Source: Flavobacterium rakeshii
GTDB taxonomy: Bacteria; Bacteroidota; Bacteroidia; Flavobacteriales; Flavobacteriaceae
DNA: 64,000 bases
Reading direction: 5' to 3'
Assembly: GCF_009741375.1 (NCBI RefSeq)
Contig: NZ_WOWP01000034.1
Coordinates: 160,542 to 224,541 of the forward strand
This document shows positions 43,190-51,742 of the stretch, one piece after another; positions within the stretch are counted from its first letter, which is position 1, and the number at the start of each line of letters is the position of its first letter. The position numbers were made by a program, and so were the translations under genes. The notes under the pieces are model-generated. The model was given only the letters and a program-made list of their open reading frames with translations, was not told the origin of the DNA and made no database searches.

Positions 43190-45457
43190 TTAAGCGTTTG
43201 AAGCCGCAGCAATAAGGTTAAGAGCAGAACCAGCTACAAACCAGCCAATTTGACCTTCGTTATAAGAGTGGTTAGCCATGATTACATCTTTAGATCCATC
43301 CTTGTGAACAACCTCAAGAGTAAGTTGCTTGTTAGGAGCAAACTCTTTAAGATCTGTAAAGTTGAAAGTATCACCTTCCTGGATTTTATCATAATCTGCC
43401 TCGTTAGCAAAAGTTAACGCAAGCATACCTTGTTTTTTAAGGTTAGTTTCGTGGATACGAGCAAATGATTTTACAAGTACCGCTCTAACACCAAGGTGTC
43501 TTGGCTCCATTGCAGCGTGCTCACGCGAAGAACCTTCACCATAGTTATGATCACCCACTACTACTGTAGGAACATCTGCCGCCTTGTAAGCACGTTGTAC
43601 TGCAGGTACAGCATCATACTCACCGGTTAATTCGTTTTTAACTGAGTTTGTTTTCATATTAAAAGCATTCACAGCACCAATTAACATGTTGTTAGAAATG
43701 TTATCAAGGTGACCACGGAAACGTAACCAAGGACCAGCCATAGAAATGTGGTCTGTAGTACATTTACCAAATGCTTTAATAAGAAGTTTTGCACCGGTGA
43801 TATTCTCACCATTCCATGGTTTGAACGGAGCAAGAAGCTCTAAACGCTCTGAAGTAGGGCTTACAATAACCTCTACACCACTACCGTCTTCAGAAGGAGC
43901 CTGATAACCAGGATCTTCAGCATCAAATCCTTTTGGAGGAAGCTCGTTACCTGTTGGCTCATCAAGCATTACTTCTTCACCATCTTCGTTGATTAACTTA
44001 TCAGTTAACGGGTTAAATCCAAGGTCACCTGCAATAGCAAGAGCAGTTACAAGCTCTGGAGAACCAACAAATGCTAATGTGTTAGGGTTACCATCGGCAC
44101 GCTTAGAGAAGTTTCTGTTAAACGAGTGAACAATAGTATTTCTTTCTTCTTTCTCAGCACCTTCACGATCCCACATACCAATACATGGTCCGCAGGCATT
44201 AGCGAATACAGTAGCACCAATTTTATCGAAAGTATCAATAAATCCGTCACGCTCTATAGTGTAGCGAACTACCTCAGAACCCGGAGTAATTGTAAACTTA
44301 GCTTTAGTTTTAAGTTTCTTTTCAGCAACCTGCTTAGCAAGAGAAGCCGAACGTGAAATATCTTCGTAAGAAGAGTTAGTACAAGAACCTATAAGTCCTA
44401 CCTGCACCTGTAAAGGCCAGTCGTTTTTCTCTGCCTCTTCTCTCATTTTAGAGATAGGTGTAGCTAAATCCGGAGTAAAAGGACCGTTTAAGTGTGGTTC
44501 AAGTTCAGAAAGGTTAATTTCAATTACCTCATCAAAGTACTGCTCTGGGTTAGCATAAACCTCTGCATCAGCAGTAAGGTAATCTGCAACTGCAGCAGCT
44601 GCATCAGCAACATCAGCTCTGTTTGTAGCTCTCAGGTAACGGTCCATAGACTCATCATAACCAAATGTAGAAGTAGTGGCACCTACCTCTGCACCCATGT
44701 TACAGATAGTACCTTTACCAGTACAAGACATAGCTTTAGCACCTTCACCAAAATATTCTATAACAGCACCTGTACCACCTTTTACAGTAAGAATACCGGC
44801 AACTTTTAAGATAACGTCTTTAGGCGCAGTCCAACCAGATAATTTACCAGTTAACTTAACACCAATTAATTTAGGGAATTTAAGCTCCCATGCCATACCA
44901 GACATAACGTCTACAGCATCAGCACCACCTACACCAATAGCAAGCATACCTAAACCACCTGCATTTACAGTGTGAGAATCGGTACCAATCATCATACCTC
45001 CAGGGAATGCATAGTTTTCTAAAACAACCTGGTGAATAATACCGGCTCCCGGTTTCCAGAAACCAATACCATATTTATCTGATACAGATGATAAAAAGTC
45101 AAAAACCTCATTACTTTGCTCTTTAGCACGTTTTAAATCGGTTTTTGCATCAATTTTAGCCTGGATAAGGTGATCACAGTGTACAGTTGTTGGAACTGCC
45201 ACTTTGTTTTTTCCAGCGTGCATGAACTGAAGCAAAGCCATTTGTGCAGTAGCATCCTGACAGGCAACTCTGTCTGGGGCAAAATCCACATAGTCCTTAC
45301 CTCTTGCAAAAGCCTGTGAAGGCACACCTTCCCAAAGGTGGGAATATAAAATCTTTTCAGAAAGTGTAAGAGGACGACCTACAAGATCACGTGCTTTATC
45401 TACACGCTCTGCCATGTTCTCATACACCTTTTTGATCATTTCAATATCAAAAGCCAT
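43190..45457 (-). CDS. acnA: Aconitate hydratase
   Basis: 755 aa, single full-length aconitase. The iron-sulfur cysteines are in [12 protein letters not shown] and [11 protein letters not shown] (the CxxC pair plus one distant), and the C-terminal swivel domain has [19 protein letters not shown]. The sequence type resembles mitochondrial-like aconitase of Bacteroidota. It isomerises citrate to isocitrate in the TCA cycle. A perfect 12-bp element repeated twice (45508-45555) lies 51-98 bp upstream of the start and may control it. Confidence 0.95.
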   Translation of the reverse strand: MAFDIEMIKKVYENMAERVDKARDLVGRPLTLSEKILYSHLWEGVPSQAFARGKDYVDFAPDRVACQDATAQMALLQFMHAGKNKVAVPTTVHCDHLIQAKIDAKTDLKRAKEQSNEVFDFLSSVSDKYGIGFWKPGAGIIHQVVLENYAFPGGMMIGTDSHTVNAGGLGMLAIGVGGADAVDVMSGMAWELKFPKLIGVKLTGKLSGWTAPKDVILKVAGILTVKGGTGAVIEYFGEGAKAMSCTGKGTICNMGAEVGATTSTFGYDESMDRYLRATNRADVADAAAAVADYLTADAEVYANPEQYFDEVIEINLSELEPHLNGPFTPDLATPISKMREEAEKNDWPLQVQVGLIGSCTNSSYEDISRSASLAKQVAEKKLKTKAKFTITPGSEVVRYTIERDGFIDTFDKIGATVFANACGPCIGMWDREGAEKEERNTIVHSFNRNFSKRADGNPNTLAFVGSPELVTALAIAGDLGFNPLTDKLINEDGEEVMLDEPTGNELPPKGFDAEDPGYQAPSEDGSGVEVIVSPTSERLELLAPFKPWNGENITGAKLLIKAFGKCTTDHISMAGPWLRFRGHLDNISNNMLIGAVNAFNMKTNSVKNELTGEYDAVPAVQRAYKAADVPTVVVGDHNYGEGSSREHAAMEPRHLGVRAVLVKSFARIHETNLKKQGMLALTFANEADYDKIQEGDTFNFTDLKEFAPNKQLTLEVVHKDGSKDVIMANHSYNEGQIGWFVAGSALNLIAAASNA

Positions 45458-45507
45458 AATAAGTATATTAATGTTCGTTTGTAAAAAGTGTGTAAATTTA
45501 CTGATTA

Positions 45508-45555
45508 TTGCAGCAATTAAAAAATTTTTATTGATTGATTAATTTGCAGCAATTA
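45508..45555 (-). promoter_or_regulatory. Duplicated TTGCAGCAATTA element upstream of acnA
   Basis: TTGCAGCAATTA occurs exactly at 45508-45519 and 45544-45555 (36 bp apart). Each copy contains the palindrome TTGC-A-GCAA. No TAnnTTTG box was found nearby, so the acnA promoter cannot be fixed. The remainder of the 282-bp gap holds only the terminator at 45685-45719. Confidence 0.5.
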
Positions 45556-45684
45556 TTATTTATAAACATTCTATTATACTGCATATATCTCAATAAAATT
45601 AAGAAGTTAACCCAAATATTTAAGAATTCTTAATTTTTTCACTCTATATTGATAATTCCTAAAAAAACAATCCTAATCCATAAA

Positions 45685-45719
45685 AAAAAGCCACTCTCTG
45701 CACAGGAGAATGGCTTTTT
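45685..45719 (-). terminator. Terminator of the small membrane protein gene
   Basis: AAAAAGCCACTCTC pairs with GAGAATGGCTTTTT (one G-T pair) with a 7-nt loop, followed by a T-run in the minus direction. Confidence 0.85.
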
Positions 45720-45739
45720 ATAAGCTAAATAAAACTTTA

Positions 45740-46108
45740 TTAATAAGTTATAGTCAACTCGTTTTCATTAAATTTTGTTTCTGCTACGGCATATTTATAA
45801 ACCATCCCTATTGCAGCTATAAATGCTATACCAAATAAAACTGCTCCCTGCGCAAGATGCATTAAAGAACCTGTTTCACGGTAGTTTTCAAAAACATTTA
45901 CCATCATATACACAGAAAACAAAGTAAGCACATTACCATACACAAGTCCTAATACTTTATGCTTGTAAAAAATTTGCAAAAAGACAAGCCAGGTAATTAA
46001 AAGGGCAACATAATTATTATAACTGTTAGCATAATAATCATTAATAATCGTAAAAGCTCCTAATCCTATATAATAGAATTCAGGAAATGTTCCTAATAGT
46101 TTTTTCAT
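45740..46108 (-). CDS. Unknown small membrane protein
   Basis: 122 aa with about four membrane helices (FYYIGLGAFTIIND, NYVALLITWLVFLQIFY, VLGLVYGNVLTLFSVYMMV, HLAQGAVLFGIAFIAAIGMV). The tail is acidic (ETKFNENELTITY). No family is recognised and no gene is close enough on the same strand to suggest a partner. Its downstream terminator is convincing, so it is transcribed on its own. Confidence 0.65.
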   Translation of the reverse strand: MKKLLGTFPEFYYIGLGAFTIINDYYANSYNNYVALLITWLVFLQIFYKHKVLGLVYGNVLTLFSVYMMVNVFENYRETGSLMHLAQGAVLFGIAFIAAIGMVYKYAVAETKFNENELTITY

Positions 46109-46245
46109 AATTTATACAGATGCATCGTAAATATAAAACATATAATAAGACTATTACATATAAACTATGAAAAAATACAAACTATTTATTAACAATTCGA
46201 TAACATTTTAAACTTTTTAGAGATTTTAAAACAAAACCAACTTTA

Positions 46246-46280
46246 AATAAAAAAGCTGTTTTTAAAACAGCTTTTTTATT
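46246..46280 (-). terminator. Terminator overlapping the end of the MoxR gene
   Basis: GCTGTTTT pairs with AAAACAGC with surrounding A/T runs; the stem includes the stop codon region of the MoxR gene. Confidence 0.8.
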
Positions 46281-47215
46281 ATCATTTCTTCGGTAATACC
46301 TTCGGCATCTGCCTTGTAATTTTTTATAATTCTATGCCTTAAAATCCCGGTAGCAACAGCCTGCACATCTTCTATATCGGGAGAGTACTTACCGTTTAAT
46401 GCTGAATGTGTTTTTGCTGCCAGTATAAGGTTTTGTGAAGCCCTTGGCCCGGCTCCCCAGTCAAGGTAATTATTTACATAATCATTTGCCATGCTACTAC
46501 CCGGTCTTGTTTTACCTACCAGTCGAACGGCATACTCAATAACATTATCTGCCACAGGTATCCTCCTGATAAGGTGTTGGAAATCTAAAATTTCCTGAGC
46601 GGTAAATAATGCATTTATTTGTTGTGTAGTATCTGTTGTAGTACTCTTTACCACCTGAACCTCTTCTTCAAAAGTAGGATAGTCCAGTTTTATGGCAAAC
46701 ATAAAACGATCCAACTGCGCTTCAGGCAACGGATAGGTTCCCTCCTGCTCAATTGGGTTTTGGGTTGCCAGTACAAAATAAGGCAGTGACAGTTTGTAAT
46801 GCTGTCCTGCAACAGTAACCGCTTTCTCCTGCATTGCTTCTAACAGGGCTGCCTGAGTTTTAGGCGGTGTACGGTTTATCTCATCGGCTAATATAATATT
46901 AGAGAAAATAGGACCTTTTATAAATTTAAACTGCCTGTTTTCATCTAGTATTTCACTTCCTAAAATGTCTGACGGCATTAAATCGGGCGTAAACTGTATA
47001 CGTTTAAACTCTAACCCTAAAGCTTGGGAAATTGTATTAACCATAAGGGTTTTTGCCAACCCCGGCACCCCTACTAAAAGAGCATGACCTCCGGCAAAAA
47101 CACTAAGTACAATTTGGTTAACTACCTCTTCCTGGCCTACAATTATTTTTGCAATTTCTTTTTTTAGTTCAGCTTGTTTCTGAACTAAATTTTGTATCGC
47201 TGCTACGTCTGACAT
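46262..47215 (-). CDS. MoxR family AAA+ ATPase
   Basis: 317 aa. Walker A GVPGLAKTLMV, Walker B LADEINRTPPKTQAALLEAMQE (partly shown), sensor 1 VLATQNPIEQEGTYPLPEAQ and a C-terminal helical lid. MoxR ATPases work as chaperones in assembly of metal-dependent or vWA-containing complexes. The usual neighbours (DUF58 and vWA genes) are not in the window; instead it is the last gene downstream of the SurA-like trio, 98 bp after the third. A vWA protein is encoded far away at 3-6 kb. Confidence 0.92.
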   Translation of the reverse strand: MSDVAAIQNLVQKQAELKKEIAKIIVGQEEVVNQIVLSVFAGGHALLVGVPGLAKTLMVNTISQALGLEFKRIQFTPDLMPSDILGSEILDENRQFKFIKGPIFSNIILADEINRTPPKTQAALLEAMQEKAVTVAGQHYKLSLPYFVLATQNPIEQEGTYPLPEAQLDRFMFAIKLDYPTFEEEVQVVKSTTTDTTQQINALFTAQEILDFQHLIRRIPVADNVIEYAVRLVGKTRPGSSMANDYVNNYLDWGAGPRASQNLILAAKTHSALNGKYSPDIEDVQAVATGILRHRIIKNYKADAEGITEEMIIKKLF

Positions 47216-47313
47216 AATTGGTTAATGGTTTCTAATTAAAAACAGGAACTCCCTTACTCCAAACTTAAAAATATTTTTAAAGCAAACCTAAAATTCCCAC
47301 AGAATAAGACTAC

Positions 47314-48726
47314 TTATTTTTTAACCCAGTTATTTGTAAAATTACAGCTTTGATACTCTTTAGCTATTTTTATGTAGGTTTCCTTAATTTTTTCTTCAGA
47401 CCACTCTCCAATTATCTTAATTTGTTTTTCCTTAAGGGCAAGCTCCTTAATTTTAAGATAATCCTGAGCAAAATCGGCTCTGTGGTCCGGGTAACGTGTA
47501 GCAACAGTCATTATTTTGAACACCTTACCCGTTCTCGGATCATCTTCAAGTAGTGGCTGAGTTATTTCACCTTCTTTTAAATCGTATACTGCACTGTAAA
47601 GCTCTGACGGAAGTTTAGTAAGTTCAAAACGTGTTTCAAGCGTTCTTGGATTCATTAAAAGTCCGCCACTGTTTCTTGTTTCTTTTTCGTCTGACTCCGA
47701 CTTTGCTGCATCAGCAAACGTAATTTCGCCGCTTAAAATTCTTTCTCTTATATTCTCAATTTTCTTTTTTGCAGCCGCTTCAGATTCCTTAGAAACCTTA
47801 GGCTTCATAAGAATATGTCTTACATCAATTTCCTGACCTCTAATTTTCTCAACATAGATAAGGTGGTAGCCAAATTCAGTTTCTACCGGATCTGATATTT
47901 CTCCTTCATCTAAACTAAAAGCAGCATCTTTAAACTCTTTTACAAAAGCTGTTTTTCTGGTCATTTTATAAAAACCTCCCGATGATCTTGATCCCGGGTC
48001 TTCAGAGTAAAGTACAGCCTTACTGTAAAAACTTGAGCCAGCTTCAACCTCGCTCTTTATTTCTTTTAAGCGATTTATTACCTTTTGTTTTTCCTCCTGA
48101 GATATTTCGGGCTTTACAACGATTTGAGCAATTTCAACTTCGGCACCAAACTGAGGTATTTCATCACCTTTAAACTTAGAGAAAAATATTTTAACTTCTT
48201 CCGGAGTAACCTCTACCTCATCAATAATTTTTTTCTGCATTTGCTCTGTAAGCTTCTGATTTTTAATCATTTCAAAAAGCTCTTCCTTAAACGATGTTAA
48301 GTCTCTCTTTTTAAAATATTCAACCATACGCTGCTCAGAACCTAACTGATCAACAAAATAATCTATTTGTTGCTGCATTCTTTCATTAACCTCAATATCG
48401 CTCACAATAATACTATCCTGTATAGCATGGTGAGCATATAACTTATCTTCCATAAGTTTACCCAGTAATTCACAACGGGTAATATCTTTAACCGGTACCT
48501 CCTGTGCCTGAAGCTCCTTATACATCATGTCGATATCAGAATCCAGTACTACAAAATCACCAACAACAGCTACAATACCATCTACCTTTAACTTACCTGT
48601 TGGGGCTTTTGGTTTTACTGTATCCTGCACCGGCTCGTCATTAATTATTTCCTGAGCACTCACACTCCCAAAAACCATACAGCTGGTTACAAGAAATAAA
48701 GCCAGTTTGCTATTTATAAATTTCAT
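47314..48726 (-). CDS. SurA-like periplasmic parvulin chaperone (PPIase), third of the trio
   Basis: 470 aa from ATG 48726, which opens the signal peptide (MKFINSKLALFLVTS..VSAQ); an earlier start at 48750 would add a non-signal stretch. The N-terminal SurA-like domain (about 40-170) is followed by two rotamase modules (VEIAQIVVKPEISQEE to GYHLIYVEKI; VRHILMKPKVSKESEA to the end region). It folds outer membrane proteins in the periplasm. It overlaps the preceding lipoprotein gene by 17 bp and forms a unit with it. Confidence 0.9.
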   Translation of the reverse strand: MKFINSKLALFLVTSCMVFGSVSAQEIINDEPVQDTVKPKAPTGKLKVDGIVAVVGDFVVLDSDIDMMYKELQAQEVPVKDITRCELLGKLMEDKLYAHHAIQDSIIVSDIEVNERMQQQIDYFVDQLGSEQRMVEYFKKRDLTSFKEELFEMIKNQKLTEQMQKKIIDEVEVTPEEVKIFFSKFKGDEIPQFGAEVEIAQIVVKPEISQEEKQKVINRLKEIKSEVEAGSSFYSKAVLYSEDPGSRSSGGFYKMTRKTAFVKEFKDAAFSLDEGEISDPVETEFGYHLIYVEKIRGQEIDVRHILMKPKVSKESEAAAKKKIENIRERILSGEITFADAAKSESDEKETRNSGGLLMNPRTLETRFELTKLPSELYSAVYDLKEGEITQPLLEDDPRTGKVFKIMTVATRYPDHRADFAQDYLKIKELALKEKQIKIIGEWSEEKIKETYIKIAKEYQSCNFTNNWVKK

Positions 48727-49561
48727 AGTCTTTATTTTTAATCGCATCATCCGTTATATCTTTTTCGAATTTCTTTATTAACTCAAACTTCCTACCGTTT
48801 ATTATAAGCTGTTCTAATGTTGGCTTAATATATTCGTAGGGAGAAATTTCATTTTTGCCTAACACCTTAGACACTTTCACCAAATACACATCTGTAGAAT
48901 CAGGATACTGATACGATATATTACTACTTATATAGGTATCCCTGTTCTCCGGATTGATAAAAGGCAGCTTTCTGTACACCTGATTCATATCCACCCAGGT
49001 TGTATCATTAAAAGCATAACTCTTAAACTGTATAGCTATATCACTTAACGCTTTTACATCTGTTTTCTTATCACTGGAAAACTTTTCCTTTATCGATGCA
49101 AATTTAGGATGATCTTTTAATAAGTGTATATATTTAAGTTTAACAAGTGTACCTGTAGTTCTGAAATTTTCCTTATTAACATCATAATAAGCCTTAAGCT
49201 CAGTATCACCCACTACAGTATCTACACTTCGTTTTACCAGTTCTTCAATATAAGCCTTGGTGTATAAATCTATTTTGTACTGCCTTACCAGTTCGTTAAA
49301 TTCTTCCTGTTTTTCTGCACTAAGGTTAAGTTCTGCCGCATTATAAAGTAGTTTTTGGGTAGCCCACCTGTCAATATAACTTTTAACTATTGCTAAACTG
49401 TCTTCTTTTGAAGTTCCGGCAGGCACCAGTTTACTTATTTCTTCTTCAAACAAATAAGAATCGTTAACCCTTGCAACAGCATGTGGCTTTACCTCTTTTT
49501 TAAAATAGTTACAGGATACGGCTAACCCTGCCAGTAAAAACAGTACTACTTTTTTAATCAT
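48710..49561 (-). CDS. Lipoprotein SurA-N-like chaperone, second of the trio
   Basis: 283 aa. The signal ends in a lipobox (GLAVSC-N), so the protein is lipid-anchored. It has the SurA N-terminal type helical bundle (AVARVNDSYLFEEEISKLVP, SYIDRWATQKLLYNAAEL) and a shorter degenerate parvulin-like part (LKYIHLLKDHPKFASIKEKF, ISPYEYIKPTLEQLII). No catalytic activity can be claimed. It may hold unfolded outer membrane proteins. Its ends overlap both neighbours (49561 with the first PPIase gene and 17 bp with the third). Confidence 0.82.
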   Translation of the reverse strand: MIKKVVLFLLAGLAVSCNYFKKEVKPHAVARVNDSYLFEEEISKLVPAGTSKEDSLAIVKSYIDRWATQKLLYNAAELNLSAEKQEEFNELVRQYKIDLYTKAYIEELVKRSVDTVVGDTELKAYYDVNKENFRTTGTLVKLKYIHLLKDHPKFASIKEKFSSDKKTDVKALSDIAIQFKSYAFNDTTWVDMNQVYRKLPFINPENRDTYISSNISYQYPDSTDVYLVKVSKVLGKNEISPYEYIKPTLEQLIINGRKFELIKKFEKDITDDAIKNKDYEIYK

Positions 49562-51534
49562 TACCGGTTAAGCTGTTTTTTAACTTTTTCAAAAACATCA
49601 TTATTTACCTTAACAGTAAATTCTTTTTTAAGAGTATCTATCCATGTACTTTCAAGATATTGCTGATAATCGTTTACCACACGTCCTCTACACTCATCAA
49701 GCGATTTAGTTGCTGCCGGTAAAACTTTATTCACATTAATAACATAATAGTAATCTCCTTTGTTAACAACATCACTTATCCCTGTTTCCCATTTATCAAG
49801 AACAGGCAACATTTCATCATCCTGAGCAAACACGCCCGATCTTTCTATGACATTTATTTTACCATTGGTATTAAGTTCTTCTTTTACAGAAGCAATATCT
49901 TTACCTTTTTTAAGAAGCTTCCTTGCTTTTTCGATTATCTTTTTATCTGTAGAAGAGATAACCTCTGCATCAACTCTTTTACCCCATCTATACTCATTAA
50001 GGTGGGCGTTATAATAGTTTTTAAGACCTATAGTATCTTGTTTTGCCTTATCCCATATCTCTTTCTCCATTAAATCAAACAGCAACAACCCATCTTTATA
50101 TTCCTGCATTACGCCTGCAAATTCCGGAAATTCATTTTCCAGGTTTTTATCATAATACTCGTTTAACTTTTCATTACAGAATTTCTCATATAAAATAGGT
50201 ACAAGTCTGTTAAGCGGTTTGGCTTTTACCCCTCCCTTTTGTTCTTTATTAATATACTCAAGGAAGTCCCATGCTTTTATCTCTTCATCATTATTTATTG
50301 TTAATAATGTTTTATTAAAGCTATCAGCACTTTCCGGTAGTTTCCATGAAGCAGTATAATAAGAGTCGTTTACTGCTGTAAGTACCTTAGAATACATTTT
50401 CTTATCGGTATCCATAGGATATTTTTTCTTAAGTTTTTCTGTCATAGCTTCAGCAATAACAGATGAACGATCATCTTTAGCTACCCTTCCTTCTAAATCT
50501 TCTTTAACCTCTTCAAAAGACTGTAACTGATGTTTTTTAACCAGCTTTACAATATGCCATCCATACTCCGTTTCAAAAGGCTCAGTATAATCACCTGATT
50601 TCTTTAAAGCAAATGCTCTGTTCTCAAACTCTTCAGAGCTTAATGACCCCGAACTGAATTTTTCAAGTAAACCTCCTTTTGATGCACTGTAACCATCTTG
50701 AGAAAACTGTTTAGCTAACTCACCAAAGTCTTCACCTTGTTTTAGCTTTTGATATATTTCCTCAATACGGTTTTTTAATTTTGCGTTATCTTCATCAGAT
50801 GTATCTTTTGACTTAATAAGCATAATGTGGGCTACAGTAATATCTCCTCTGTTTTCCCTTACATCTTCTACTTTTATAATATGGTAACCAAAACGGCTTC
50901 TAACCGGTTTAGACACCTCTCCCTTAGGAGTAGTGAAAGCTCCTGTTTCAAACGGATAAACCATCCTGAAAGCTGAGAAATAACCTAATTCTCCATTATT
51001 TTCTTTAGCCGATTTATCTTCAGAATACTGTTGAGCCAGTTTACCAAAATCTTCACCAGCAAGAGCCTTTGCCCTTACCTCAATTGCTTTATTGTATACC
51101 CTTAAAGTATCTGCCGGCGATGCATTTTCATCCAGCAAAAATAAAATATGCGCTGCTTTTACTTCTTTTTGAAGCCTGTTATAAGCCTCCTCTACCAGCT
51201 CATCTGTCACTTCCTTATCTAGATGATAATTTTTAGAAAGCTGCTGACGGTAGTTTTTTAGCTCCAACTGATACTTTTTATTATCCTGAAGTCCCAGTTC
51301 ATAAGCCCTGTTTACTTTAAGCTTATAGCCAATAAAAAGATTAAGGTAGTTGTCTAAGTCTTTTTGCGAGTCGTCTTTTACTAAATCAAGGTTTTTATTA
51401 TAAACCCTCACAAACTCGTCTGTATAATAAGGATTTTCATTAACGGTAAATAACACCTCTTTTTTTGTTTGTTGGGCAAACGAAAGTGCCGATACACACA
51501 ATGAAATCCCCAGAAGAACCTTTTTTAATTTCAT
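49561..51534 (-). CDS. Periplasmic peptidyl-prolyl isomerase with two parvulin domains, first of the trio
   Basis: 657 aa. Signal peptide about 1-21 (SLCVSALSFA-Q). A helical N-terminus (about 25-120, FTVNENPYYTDEFVRVYNKN) is followed by two rotamase domains at about 125-230 (AAHILFLLDENASP to RFGYHIIKVEDV) and 235-345 (VAHIMLIKSKDTSD to YGWHIVKLVK), then a long helical/PPIC-like tail. It belongs to the SurA/PpiD-like folding factors of the envelope. It heads a four-gene unit, with a good promoter at 51621-51650. Confidence 0.9.
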   Translation of the reverse strand: MKLKKVLLGISLCVSALSFAQQTKKEVLFTVNENPYYTDEFVRVYNKNLDLVKDDSQKDLDNYLNLFIGYKLKVNRAYELGLQDNKKYQLELKNYRQQLSKNYHLDKEVTDELVEEAYNRLQKEVKAAHILFLLDENASPADTLRVYNKAIEVRAKALAGEDFGKLAQQYSEDKSAKENNGELGYFSAFRMVYPFETGAFTTPKGEVSKPVRSRFGYHIIKVEDVRENRGDITVAHIMLIKSKDTSDEDNAKLKNRIEEIYQKLKQGEDFGELAKQFSQDGYSASKGGLLEKFSSGSLSSEEFENRAFALKKSGDYTEPFETEYGWHIVKLVKKHQLQSFEEVKEDLEGRVAKDDRSSVIAEAMTEKLKKKYPMDTDKKMYSKVLTAVNDSYYTASWKLPESADSFNKTLLTINNDEEIKAWDFLEYINKEQKGGVKAKPLNRLVPILYEKFCNEKLNEYYDKNLENEFPEFAGVMQEYKDGLLLFDLMEKEIWDKAKQDTIGLKNYYNAHLNEYRWGKRVDAEVISSTDKKIIEKARKLLKKGKDIASVKEELNTNGKINVIERSGVFAQDDEMLPVLDKWETGISDVVNKGDYYYVINVNKVLPAATKSLDECRGRVVNDYQQYLESTWIDTLKKEFTVKVNNDVFEKVKKQLNR

Positions 51535-51620
51535 TATTAAATAGTTTGTAACACTGTAATACGGTTAAGTAAACGTAACAGAGATAAAAAAATTATACCT
51601 CGTTGCTTTTTTGCAACCAA

Positions 51621-51650
51621 CAAAAATAACAATTCGCGAACATTTAACAA
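51621..51650 (-). promoter_or_regulatory. Promoter of the PPIase-MoxR operon
   Basis: Minus strand TTG (51650-51648), 19 nt, TATTTTTG (51628-51621). The transcript would start near 51615, giving a leader of about 80 nt which begins with a small GTTGC/GCAAC hairpin (51602-51617). Confidence 0.7.
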
Positions 51651-51682
51651 CATTATTTGTGTTAATCCGCTAAAAACAAACA

Positions 51683-51707
51683 AGGGCACCCCACATAAGG
51701 GTGCCCT
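51683..51707 (-). terminator. Terminator of the adhesin/PorP/OmpA gene run
   Basis: AGGGCACCC pairs with GGGTGCCCT over 9 bp with a 7-nt loop, followed on the minus strand by a T-rich stretch. Confidence 0.8.
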
Positions 51708-51742
51708 GCCATCAAAATCAACTTAAACAACTTAAGCTAAAA

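Noticed and set aside
44126..44975. Several plus-strand frames inside acnA
   Set aside because: Antisense to aconitase with intact iron-sulfur motifs.
47260..47290. Separate promoter for the MoxR gene
   Set aside because: TAAGTTTG and TAGGTTTG are present on the minus strand but at wrong spacing (15 nt) to TTTG; too weak to list.
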